Assembly (NCBI GenBank): GCA_043785585.1
Contig: JAYVXB010000769.1
Coordinates: 1-10,360 of the forward strand
Direction of reading: 5' to 3'
DNA from: JBBQXV01 sp043785585
GTDB taxonomy: Bacteria > Myxococcota_A > Polyangia > Polyangiales > Polyangiaceae
DNA: 10,360 nucleotides
The notes under the pieces were generated by a model. That model saw only the letters and a list, made by a program, of their open reading frames with translations. It was not told where the DNA came from and did no database searches. A program made the translations under genes and the position numbers. Within the stretch, counting starts at the first letter, position 1; each line of letters opens with the position of its first letter. This document shows positions 1-6,562 of this stretch, in pieces.

Positions 1-46
1 CATGGCGAGGCGCGCGGGGCTCATCGATCACTTGTAGCAGCGTCAC
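1..46 (-). CDS. Possible 5' end of a leftward gene (edge fragment)
   Basis: Reading leftward from GTG at 46, an open frame of 15 codons runs to the window edge and begins VTLLQVIDEPRAPRH. Its composition is protein-like, and it would be divergent to the small lipoprotein gene to its right. No Shine-Dalgarno is visible before the GTG, and a second GTG at 31 is an equal candidate. The alternative is the tail of a rightward gene ending at the TAG at 35-37. Too little is present to name a family, so this is a weak call. Confidence 0.2.
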   Translation of the reverse strand, partial: MTLLQVIDEPRAPRH

Positions 47-58
47 GTCCCGGAGGGA

Positions 59-388
59 TTGAACAGGAAGGTCGGAAGATCGGAAGGTTCGAGAGGGGAC
101 GACTCGGAAAAGGCGTGCGCGTTCTGCGCTGCGGAGCTCGCGTGGCCGAAGCGCGGCGTCGCGCTCGCGATGGCGATTGCGACGGCGACCGCGGCGATCG
201 GCTGCGACAACACGCAGAAAGAACCGAACACGCAGCGAAAAGTCGCCGCGCCGTACGGCGTCCCGATCGTGCCAGGCGATCCGCGCGACGCGGCGAGCGC
301 GCCGCCCCCGAGCACGCCGGACGCGGGGGTCGATCCGAATCGCGGCGGTGATGTGTACGGCGGGCCGCCGCCGACGCCGAAGAAGTAG
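59..388 (+). CDS. Small putative lipoprotein, unknown function
   Basis: I do not recognise the family. From an upstream TTG the frame gives 109 residues. The informative part is a hydrophobic stretch after Lys-Arg that ends in a lipobox-like AAIGC around residue 49. A short Pro/Ala/Asp-rich tail follows, with VYGGPPP near the end. This suggests export and lipid attachment at the cysteine, leaving about 60 mature residues. Codon third positions are strongly G/C from about base 98 onward, which supports coding. The start is uncertain. TTG at 59 lies only one base after GGAGGG (52-57), too close for normal initiation, and it gives an unusually long n-region. ATG at 170 would leave a signal peptide too short to work, and there is no ATG or GTG between them. 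The gene converges on the LysM gene with 16 bases between. Confidence 0.5.
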   Translation: MNRKVGRSEGSRGDDSEKACAFCAAELAWPKRGVALAMAIATATAAIGCDNTQKEPNTQRKVAAPYGVPIVPGDPRDAASAPPPSTPDAGVDPNRGGDVYGGPPPTPKK

Positions 389-411
389 AAGAGCCCTCGC
401 GCGCCTACTTC
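382..411. repeat. 7-bp inverted repeat across a convergent junction
   Basis: GAAGTAG at 382-388 is the exact reverse complement of CTACTTC at 405-411, with a 16-base loop. Each arm contains the stop codon of one of the two converging genes, which both end in Lys-stop. It could act as a bidirectional terminator, but there is no T-tract and the loop is long. It may simply follow from both genes ending AAG-TAG. Confidence 0.3.
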
Positions 412-797
412 GCGGGCCGCGCGGGCGCTCGCACCGCAAGCTTCGCGCGCGCTCCGCTCGGTTGCGCACCGCTCGGTGGTACGTGAACCACCTGACCAAC
501 ACTCAGCTTCGTCGCGGTGGTCGCGTGGTTCGCGGCCAGAACCTTTTGCATCGCGACGTTGTGCTTCTTCGCGATATGGAACCAGCCATCGCCTGCGCGC
601 ACGACGTACGTCCCCTTCGTCGCCGCACGCGGCGCAGTCGCGCGCGTCGTGCTCGCTGGCACGCGCGCCGGACGCGGCGGGGCCGACCATGCGGCCTGCT
701 CGGTGAAGCCAACGCACGCCAACGCAAGAACGCCGACGACGGCGAGCCTGACGAACGAACGCGCGACGCATCTCTGGGCAATGGGACGAGCTTCCAT
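405..797 (-). CDS. Secreted LysM-domain protein
   Basis: This is a 130-residue exported protein with one LysM domain, a module known to bind peptidoglycan or other N-acetylglucosamine polymers. It probably attaches to the cell wall in the periplasm. The signal peptide occupies about residues 1-39 (Arg-rich n-region, core LAVVGVLALACVGF, cleavage likely after AWSA). A Pro/Ala/Arg/Thr spacer follows, then LysM at about 63-106, from YVVRAGDGWFHIAKK to SVGQVVHVP. The tail is basic and Ala/Pro-rich. No catalytic domain is present, so it is a binding module only. The frame opens at 830, but I chose ATG 797 because AGGAG sits seven bases upstream and a clean signal peptide follows. It lies downstream of the minus-strand operon ending at 927, separated by 129 bases, so it may have its own promoter. 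Confidence 0.85.
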   Translation of the reverse strand: MEARPIAQRCVARSFVRLAVVGVLALACVGFTEQAAWSAPPRPARVPASTTRATAPRAATKGTYVVRAGDGWFHIAKKHNVAMQKVLAANHATTATKLSVGQVVHVPPSGAQPSGARAKLAVRAPARPAK

Positions 798-926
798 GGC
801 AGTCTCCTGTTCGAGTCGACGTAAGGGCACGCCCGGTGCCAGTCCGTGCGACGCGTTATCGCGAGGTTACGAGCGCCGGTTGCGGCGTCCTACCCGCACT
901 CTGAGCCGGACAGACCGCACTTTGAA
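798..926. other. Intergenic spacer with weak hairpin
   Basis: This 129-base gap lies between the stop of the DTW gene and the LysM gene. It holds a 5-bp GC stem (CGCCG 874-878, CGGCG 883-887, four-base loop), about 40 bases past the DTW stop. There is also a short direct repeat, CCGCACT, near 894-900 and 915-921. There is no T-tract, so intrinsic termination is doubtful. The LysM ribosome binding site, AGGAG on the minus strand, lies just upstream of 797. I see no convincing -35/-10 pair. Confidence 0.3.
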
Positions 927-1559
927 TCAGCTGGACCCGATCTCCTCGGCCCGCCGAACGAGCACGTGAAGACCGCGACGCGATCGCAGCGTCTGCTCGA
1001 CCATCGCGCGAAACACGACCTCGAGCGCGCGTCGCACAGCGTCGCCCTCCAAGATCGCCATCGCGCGCGCGATCGCCTCGATCGTCGCGAGCCCTGTATC
1101 GTGCGCCTCCGCGCGAAGCCGATACACGGACAGCGCGCCCGGTGGCAGCGAGACGCACGGCACATCGGCCAGCCCCGCGACGCGGTTACGAACCTTCGAC
1201 GCCTGACGCCAGTTGCCGTCCGGAACGATGAGCAGCGTCGGCTTCTCGCTCGGCGTGATCTCGTTCAGCGGCGTCGCGCCTTCGTACGGAAAGAGAAACA
1301 GCGGGCGCATGGCCGGATCGCACGTGAACGGTGGCGTCGGCGACGACTCGTGACCGCGCACGACGATCTCGCTGTTCGCGAGGCACTGCGCGGCGAGTCG
1401 GCCGGTGTTCGTCGGCTTGCGATCCTCGTAGCGATGAATGAAGAGCATGAGGCGCGTGCGCGTCGCGATCGGCGGATCTGGAAGGAGCGCGCAGATGCAC
1501 AGGCTGCCCAGCATGCGGCAGCGGCGGCAGCGGTAGATCGCGTTGTCGCGGCGGCTCAC
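927..1559 (-). CDS. DTW-domain tRNA-uridine aminocarboxypropyltransferase-like protein
   Basis: This is a 210-residue protein of the DTW family, whose studied members (E. coli TapT/YfiP) transfer 3-amino-3-carboxypropyl from S-adenosylmethionine to a tRNA uridine (acp3U). The N-terminus carries a probable zinc knuckle, Cys11-x2-Cys14-x6-Cys21-x-Cys23. NTGRLAAQCLANSEIVVRG follows, then the signature region VPDGNWRQASKVRNR and later SVYRLR and GLATIEAIARAM. In the signature, the middle Thr of Asp-Thr-Trp is Asn. The frame stays open upstream to 1715, but GTG 1559 is the likely start. It overlaps the TGA of the pseudouridine synthase gene (GTGA), GGAG lies five bases upstream, and the conserved domain begins just after. 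This is the third and last gene of the operon. The fold assignment is firm, but the exact tRNA position is inferred. Confidence 0.88.
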   Translation of the reverse strand: MSRRDNAIYRCRRCRMLGSLCICALLPDPPIATRTRLMLFIHRYEDRKPTNTGRLAAQCLANSEIVVRGHESSPTPPFTCDPAMRPLFLFPYEGATPLNEITPSEKPTLLIVPDGNWRQASKVRNRVAGLADVPCVSLPPGALSVYRLRAEAHDTGLATIEAIARAMAILEGDAVRRALEVVFRAMVEQTLRSRRGLHVLVRRAEEIGSS

Positions 1560-2251
1560 GAAGGCTCCGGCGGCGACGGGGCTGCGCGCGTGGGCAGCTC
1601 GAGGCGCGCGAGCGCCGACGCGAGATCGTCCGGCATGGTCGCGGTGACCTCGACGCGCGCCGCCGTCACGGGGTGCTCGAACCCGAGATACTCCGCGTGG
1701 AGCGCGAGCCGGCAAAGGTTGTATTCTGCACGGTAGCGACGGTTGATCTCGCCCGACCCGTGCTTCACGTCGCCGACCAGGGGGTGATCGATGTGCCGCA
1801 AGTGACGACGAATCTGATGAAGGCGCCCGGTCTCGGGGATCGCCTCGACGAGCGAGCAGCGGTCGACGCGTGAGCTCGCGACGCGGCGGAAGCGCGTGAC
1901 GGCGGGCACACGCGGTCCGCCCTCCTTCTTCTGAATCGCGTAGTCGATGACGCCGGAGTCGGGCGGCGTCCCGCGAACGAGCGCGAGGTACCGCTTGTCG
2001 ATGCGTCCCTCCTCGAACGCCTTGGCGAGCGTCGCTGCAGCCTCCTTCGTTCGCGCGAAGAGAAGCGCGCCGCTCGTGCCGCGATCCAGACGATGGAGCG
2101 GGTGCACGTGCTGCCCGATCGCGTCGCGCACGCGGAACATCGCGACGTCGTCGTCGTCGTCCCAGCCGCGATGGACGAGGAGCCCCGACGGTTTGTTCGC
2201 CACGACGACGTGCTCGTCGACGAAGAGCAGCTCGATCGGCGGAGCCGTCAT
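1556..2251 (-). CDS. truC: tRNA pseudouridine synthase, RluA family, TruC-like
   Basis: This 231-residue enzyme isomerises a uridine in RNA to pseudouridine. HRLDRGTSG at about 53-61 contains the catalytic Asp56. Other family signatures are ANKPSGLLVHRGW near 18-30, KRYLALVRG, TGRLHQIRRHLRH and HPLVGDVKHGSG. The pattern NKPSG-LVHR, then VRDAIGQHV before the HRLD motif, and the late GD-KHG closely match E. coli TruC, which modifies U65 of tRNA. TruC is therefore favoured over the rRNA enzymes RluA, RluC and RluD. There is no S4 RNA-binding domain, as expected for TruC. The start is ATG 2251, which overlaps the transporter stop as ATGA; the open frame above it is only antisense to the transporter's own coding. 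A run of five Asp at 31-35 comes from a GAC repeat. Its own stop overlaps the next start, so all three genes look translationally coupled. Confidence 0.88.
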   Translation of the reverse strand: MTAPPIELLFVDEHVVVANKPSGLLVHRGWDDDDDVAMFRVRDAIGQHVHPLHRLDRGTSGALLFARTKEAAATLAKAFEEGRIDKRYLALVRGTPPDSGVIDYAIQKKEGGPRVPAVTRFRRVASSRVDRCSLVEAIPETGRLHQIRRHLRHIDHPLVGDVKHGSGEINRRYRAEYNLCRLALHAEYLGFEHPVTAARVEVTATMPDDLASALARLELPTRAAPSPPEPS

Positions 2252-3552
2252 GCGGCTTCGCCTTCGCTCCCGAACACGCCTTCCCACTTCGCGATCACCA
2301 CCGACGCGATCGCGTTCCCGGTCACGTTGACCGCGGAGCGCGCCATGTCCATCACGCTGTCGACCGCGAGGAGCATCGCGATCCCCGCGTCGCCCGGCAG
2401 CGAGAATCCGTCGCACGTCGCCGCGATGATGACGAGTGTCGCGCGCGGCACGCCCGCGACCCCCTTCGACGTCAGCATCAGCGACAGCATCATCGTGATC
2501 TGCGCCCCGATCGACAGCTCGATGTGCGCGGCTTGTGCGATCGTGAGCGACGCGAGCACGAGGTACAGCGTCGACCCGTCGAGATTGAACGAGTAGCCCG
2601 CCGGCACGACGAACCCCGCGACGCGCCTCGGCACGCCGAACTCGACGAGCTGCTCCAGCAGCTTCGGAAGCGCCGCTTCGCTGCTGGCCGTCGAGAACGC
2701 CGTGAGCACCGGATCGCGAATCGCTTTCACGAACGCGACGATGCGCACGCGGAATAAAAGCAGGATCGGAAAGAAGACGAGCAGCGCCAGCACGCCGAGC
2801 GACAAGTACAGGCTCCCGACGAGGAGCGCGTACTGACGAAGCAGGTGCATGACCGACGGCCAGCCTTTGACGACGACGCCGTCGATCGTCTGGCCCGACG
2901 CCATGTGGCTGACGTTGTACGCAATCGCGCCGAACACGCCGAGGGGCGTGATCGTCATGACGAAGTCGGTGTACTTGAACATCGTCTGCGCGACGCCGTC
3001 GAAGAACGCGAGCACCGGCTTTCCGCGCTCGCCGATGCGCGTGAGCGCGAGGCCGAAGATCGTCGCGAAGATGACGATCGGGAGGATGTCGCCCTCGGCG
3101 GCGTGGCGGATCAGGTTCGTCGGCAGCGCGTGGAGGGCGATGTCCCAGCCGCTCTGCTGCTTCGCGACCGGCACGACCGGGTGCGCGCCGAGATCCAGTG
3201 GCAAGTGATCGCCGGGCCGCAGCGTGTTCGCGATGACGAGGCCGATGACGAGCGCGAGCGTCGTGACGATCTCGAAGTAGAGGAGCGACTTTGCGCCCAT
3301 CCGCCCGACCGACTTCATGTCGCCGGTCTGCGCGATGCCGACGACGATCGTCGAGAAGAGGAGCGGGACGATGAGCCCCTTGATGAGCCCGATGAACGCC
3401 TTCGCGAGGAACGAGAACGCGGCGTACGCCTGCGGGTGCGCGTCCTGAGGGAGGAACCCGCCGAGCACGACGCCCGCCGCGAGCCCGACGAAAATCCACA
3501 GCGTCGAGGCGCGGTACCACGGCTTCTTGGGCGCGGGCGTGGCGTCGGACAT
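2248..3552 (-). CDS. Dicarboxylate/amino acid:cation symporter (DctA/GltP family)
   Basis: This 434-residue inner-membrane transporter belongs to the DAACS family (SLC1-like), which couples uptake of C4-dicarboxylates or acidic amino acids to Na+ or H+. Hydrophobic segments fill the length. The HP1 tip is the Ser-rich SSEAALP at 290-296. TM7 has VPAGYSFNLDGSTLY at 316-330, HP2 has SKGVAGVP, and TM8 has DMARSAVNVTGN at 402-413. Arg405, in the position that binds the substrate side-chain carboxylate in GltPh, argues for an acidic substrate. The residue after NVTG is Asn, where glutamate transporters such as GltPh carry a sodium-site Asp. E. coli DctA also has Asn there, so dicarboxylate is mildly favoured. 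The length is normal. ATG 3552 is the only sensible start, with no close Shine-Dalgarno. This is the first gene of the operon with truC and the DTW gene. Confidence 0.92.
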   Translation of the reverse strand: MSDATPAPKKPWYRASTLWIFVGLAAGVVLGGFLPQDAHPQAYAAFSFLAKAFIGLIKGLIVPLLFSTIVVGIAQTGDMKSVGRMGAKSLLYFEIVTTLALVIGLVIANTLRPGDHLPLDLGAHPVVPVAKQQSGWDIALHALPTNLIRHAAEGDILPIVIFATIFGLALTRIGERGKPVLAFFDGVAQTMFKYTDFVMTITPLGVFGAIAYNVSHMASGQTIDGVVVKGWPSVMHLLRQYALLVGSLYLSLGVLALLVFFPILLLFRVRIVAFVKAIRDPVLTAFSTASSEAALPKLLEQLVEFGVPRRVAGFVVPAGYSFNLDGSTLYLVLASLTIAQAAHIELSIGAQITMMLSLMLTSKGVAGVPRATLVIIAATCDGFSLPGDAGIAMLLAVDSVMDMARSAVNVTGNAIASVVIAKWEGVFGSEGEAA

Positions 3553-3599
3553 GCGGTCGCGTACGCTACCAGGCCTTCGTCGGCTATCCTCCTCGAACG
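3553..3599. promoter_or_regulatory. Divergent promoter region
   Basis: These 47 bases separate the divergent starts of the transporter operon and the zincin-like lipoprotein gene, so they should hold both promoters or overlap the coding ends. I see no confident -35/-10 pair for either direction. TATCCT at 3585-3590 is a possible rightward -10. Neither gene has a well-spaced Shine-Dalgarno. Confidence 0.35.
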
Positions 3600-5045
3600 A
3601 TGGCGCGCTTCTTCTTGATGGCCACGATCGCTGCTTCGATCGCCGTCGCGGTCGCGTGCGGGAGCTCGGACAACCCGCCGCCGTCGACGCCTGCGGATGC
3701 CAGCGCCGACGTGACGATCGCGCCGGACGCGAGCGACGACGTCGCGGTCGCCGACGCGGCGCCGGACGTGGACTTCGGCGCGGCGAGCGACGCGTATCCG
3801 GCGTTCCATCCGCCGGTGCCGCAGATCGTCGACGAGCTCGGCGGCGTCATGTCGAAGGTGCGGATCGTTCCGATCTTCTTCGCGGGCGACGCCCTTCAAG
3901 CGCAGCTGACCGATTTTCTCCAGAAGTACGCGGCCGCGCCCCATTGGAAGACCGCCGTCGCGGAGTACGGCGTCGGCGATTTGACGATCGCGCCGCCCGT
4001 CGTCATCGCCACGTCGCCCGGCGCGAGCGTCACCGACTCGCAGACGCGCGCGATGATCCGCGCGGGGCTCGACGGGACGCACGCCGAGTGGGGGAACAAC
4101 GATTCGGCGACGCTCGCGACGACGATCTACGCCGTCTTCTTTCCGAGCGGGACGACGCTCGTCGACGATCGCTTCATGCCGACCGCGAACGTGTGCTCGC
4201 CCGGCGTCTACGCGGCGTACCACTCGAGCTTCCCGCGCGTTCCGCCCGCGGCGCCCTCCGATGCGGGCGCCGATGCGGCGATCGAGGCGGGGGCCGACGC
4301 CGCGATGGAGGCGGGCGGCGACTCCGGCGCGCAGGCGAGCGATCCGATCATCTACGCGATGTTGCCGCGCTGCTCCGCTTCCGGCGGCGTCAGCCAGCTC
4401 GATTTTCTCACGTACCTGATCGTCCACGAGACCACCGAGGCCGCGACCGATCCAAACTACGCGGTCGATGCGTACGGGTTCGATTGGCTCGACGGCGATC
4501 ACCAGACGTGGGGGCTCACGAGCTTTGGCGGCGAGGTCGGCGACATGTGCCAGCTCTTCCCGAGCGCCGCGTTTCGGCCCGCCGACGTCGGGTATCGCAT
4601 TCAGCGCACGTGGTCGAACGCCGCGATGAAGGCGTACCACGACCCGTGCGTTCCGGTTCCGGCGGCGAGCGGGCCGTTCTTCGCGAGCGTGCCGATCGAG
4701 CCGGACACGATCATCGTTCGCTCGCGCTACAACGATCCGTACCGCGTCAAAGGCGTCAGCGTCTCCATGGGCAAGAGCAAGACGATCGAAGTCGACCTGC
4801 TGAGCGACGGTCCGACGAGCGGTCCGTGGACGATCATCGCGTACGACTACGCGCAGCAGATCGAGGGTCAGTCGCAACCGAACCTCGGGCTCGTCCTCGA
4901 TCGCAACAAAGGCGTCAACGGCGAGAAGGTGCACCTGACGATCACGCCGCGCGTGCGGCCGGCGAACAAGACCGCGTTCTATTTCATCGAGTCGATCCTG
5001 GGCGGCCAGTCGATGCTGTGGTGGGGAGCGGTGGCGGTACCTTGA
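3600..5045 (+). CDS. Putative lipoprotein with zincin-like HExxEAxTDP motif
   Basis: This 481-residue exported protein is of uncertain function. The signal peptide ends in AVAVAC with Cys20 as likely lipid site, though the lipobox is not ideal. An Asp/Ala/Pro spacer runs to about 65. A globular part starts near 85 (KVRIVPIFFAGD, then LTDFLQKY and AEYGVG). The key motif is HETTEAATDP at 276-285, followed by GGEVGDMC at 310-317, YRIQRTWSN and a Cys350-containing HDPCVP. His276, Glu277 and acidic residues downstream could form a metal site as in HExxx metalloproteases. The layout recalls exported proteins with HE-x2-EA-x-TDP and EXORDIUM-like domains, but I cannot confirm membership. An Ala/Asp/Glu-rich insert (about 216-248) interrupts the domain. 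The last 120 residues are beta-rich and of unknown role. The stop overlaps the next start (TTGA). Protease activity is inference. Confidence 0.8.
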   Translation: MARFFLMATIAASIAVAVACGSSDNPPPSTPADASADVTIAPDASDDVAVADAAPDVDFGAASDAYPAFHPPVPQIVDELGGVMSKVRIVPIFFAGDALQAQLTDFLQKYAAAPHWKTAVAEYGVGDLTIAPPVVIATSPGASVTDSQTRAMIRAGLDGTHAEWGNNDSATLATTIYAVFFPSGTTLVDDRFMPTANVCSPGVYAAYHSSFPRVPPAAPSDAGADAAIEAGADAAMEAGGDSGAQASDPIIYAMLPRCSASGGVSQLDFLTYLIVHETTEAATDPNYAVDAYGFDWLDGDHQTWGLTSFGGEVGDMCQLFPSAAFRPADVGYRIQRTWSNAAMKAYHDPCVPVPAASGPFFASVPIEPDTIIVRSRYNDPYRVKGVSVSMGKSKTIEVDLLSDGPTSGPWTIIAYDYAQQIEGQSQPNLGLVLDRNKGVNGEKVHLTITPRVRPANKTAFYFIESILGGQSMLWWGAVAVP

Positions 5046-6544
5046 AGACGGCGCGCGTCCTCTCGTCGCTGGTCGCGTTGTCCGCGGCGTTCGTAGCCGT
5101 CGCGTCGTGCGACGAGACCAACCCCGACTCGTTCGTCCCGCCGCCCGACGCGGCTACGCCCGACGCCGATACGCGCCCGCCGACGCCGGCCGAGTGGGAC
5201 CGCACGGTGCAGCGACCCGACGACACGGCCGCATCGGCATCGCGTGCATCCTGCACCTTTGCGCGCGGCGCGATGCCCGCCGAGACGCTCGGCAAAAGCT
5301 CGCCCGTCGACAAAGACATCCCGATCCAAACCATCGTCGTCTTGGTCCAAGAGAACCGATCGTTCGACTCGTACTACGGGCACCTCGCGAAATTCGCCGG
5401 TCGCACCGACATCGAATCGGCGCCCGACAGCACGTCGAACCTCGACGAGTTCGGCGTCGCGCATCCGTACCAGCACGCGCCGCATCGCTGCTTCCAAGAC
5501 ACGGCGCACAGCTGGTCGGCTGCGCACCGCGAGGTGAACGGCGGGAAGATGGACGGCTTCTTCGTCGCGAACGAAGATCCTCGCGCGGGCGCGGACGCTG
5601 CCGCTCCGCCCGGCTCGCTCGGGAGCGGCGAGCGCGCGCTCTGGTGGTACGACGAGCGCGACATTCCATTTTACTACGCCCTCGGCAGCACGTTCGCGAT
5701 CGCCGACCACTACCACTGCTCGGTGCTCGGGGCGACGTGGCCGAACCGCATGTTCGTGTACGCGGCGTCGAGCTTCTCGCAGACGCACAACGAGCTGCCG
5801 GATCTCTCTTCGTATCCGTTTCCCGCGAACGACGCGGCGATCTTCGATCTGCTCGAGAAGCGCCACGTCGACTGGAACATCTACACCGACGGACCGCCGG
5901 GGCCTGCGCTCCTCTTCGGTCTCGCGCTCCTCAATCGCTGGGGCCGGAACCCGGTGCTGCGGATGGCGGACTTCTTCGCGCAGGCGAAGGCGGGCACGCT
6001 CCCCGCGTTCGCGCTCGTCGACGCGAACGCGCCGACCGAGTCGAGCGGCTCGGGGCAAGACGAGCACCCGCCTGCCGACATCCAGGTGGGCCAGAAGTTC
6101 GCGAGCGACGTCGTGCACGCGCTGTTCGCGAGCCCGCAATGGGCGCACGTCGCGATGTTTCTCACGTACGACGAGCACGGCGGCATCTATGATCACGTTC
6201 CGCCGGCGTCCGCGTGTCCACCCGATACGAAGCCTCCGATCCTCGCGAGCGGCGATCCGCCTGGCGGCTTCGATACGCTCGGCGTGCGCGTCCCGCTCAC
6301 GGTCGTCTCGCCGTACGCCAAGCGCGCGTACGTGGGCCACGCCAAGTACGATCACGCGAGCATCACGCGGTTCATCGAGACCAAATTCAAGCTGCCCGCG
6401 CTCTCGTCGCGCGACGCGAACGCCGATCCGCTGCTCGATCTGTTCGACTTCGCGCACCCGCCGTTCGTCACGCCGCCGACGATCGCAGAGCCTTCGATCG
6501 ACGCGGCCGAGCTCGACTACTGCAAGGCGACGTTCGGCAAGTGA
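5042..6544 (+). CDS. Phosphoesterase lipoprotein (phospholipase C / acid phosphatase AcpA superfamily)
   Basis: This 500-residue exported phosphoesterase is predicted to hydrolyse phosphate esters, perhaps phospholipids, outside the inner membrane. The signal peptide ends in VASC, with Cys23 as lipidated residue, and a Pro/Asp spacer follows to about 90. Family motifs come in order: VLVQENRSFDSYYGH (Glu104 and Asn105, metal site), GATWPNR (230-236), DEHPPADIQVG (340-350), YDEHGGIYDHV (376-386) and KYDHASITRFIE (435-446). The probable nucleophile is Thr232, as in phospholipase C members; AcpA uses Ser. Members vary in substrate, so PLC versus general phosphatase is open. The frame is open far upstream, but TTG 5042 gives an ideal Met-Lys-Thr-Ala-Arg signal start and a 4-base overlap with the previous gene. 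GTG 5021 is the alternative. A GGGGAG lies about 14 bases upstream. No twin-arginine motif is seen. Confidence 0.9.
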   Translation: MKTARVLSSLVALSAAFVAVASCDETNPDSFVPPPDAATPDADTRPPTPAEWDRTVQRPDDTAASASRASCTFARGAMPAETLGKSSPVDKDIPIQTIVVLVQENRSFDSYYGHLAKFAGRTDIESAPDSTSNLDEFGVAHPYQHAPHRCFQDTAHSWSAAHREVNGGKMDGFFVANEDPRAGADAAAPPGSLGSGERALWWYDERDIPFYYALGSTFAIADHYHCSVLGATWPNRMFVYAASSFSQTHNELPDLSSYPFPANDAAIFDLLEKRHVDWNIYTDGPPGPALLFGLALLNRWGRNPVLRMADFFAQAKAGTLPAFALVDANAPTESSGSGQDEHPPADIQVGQKFASDVVHALFASPQWAHVAMFLTYDEHGGIYDHVPPASACPPDTKPPILASGDPPGGFDTLGVRVPLTVVSPYAKRAYVGHAKYDHASITRFIETKFKLPALSSRDANADPLLDLFDFAHPPFVTPPTIAEPSIDAAELDYCKATFGK

Positions 6545-6562
6545 TGTGGCGAGCGACGGACG

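Noticed and set aside
1560..1715. N-terminal extension of the DTW protein to 1715.
   Set aside because: The extension is Arg/Gly-rich, overlaps truC, and GTG 1559 has GGAG and the GTGA overlap.
846..1736. Plus-strand frame of 296 codons opposite the DTW gene.
   Set aside because: Extremely Arg/Ala-rich, no motifs, and antisense to a recognised family.
2252..3520. Upstream open part of the TruC frame on the minus strand.
   Set aside because: It is a shadow of the symporter gene; the domain begins at ATG 2251, where the overlap is, and the upstream translation is Arg-rich noise.
3315..4934. Long minus-strand frame of 539 codons antisense to the zincin-like gene.
   Set aside because: It is Arg/Val/Asp-rich without motifs, as expected from high-GC antisense frames, and covers confirmed coding on the other strand.
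3527..5041. A reading frame that continues the phosphoesterase frame far upstream, giving over 1000 codons.
   Set aside because: It overlaps the whole zincin-like gene in another frame, is Arg/Ala-rich without domains, and the signal peptide of the phosphoesterase starts at 5042.
4979..6457. Minus-strand frame of 492 codons antisense to the phosphoesterase gene.
   Set aside because: No domains and a composition typical of GC-skew shadows; the sense frame has full family motifs.
6545..6562. Short 4-bp hairpin between the converging phosphoesterase and NHL genes as a terminator.
   Set aside because: The stem is too short and has no T-tract to support a call.
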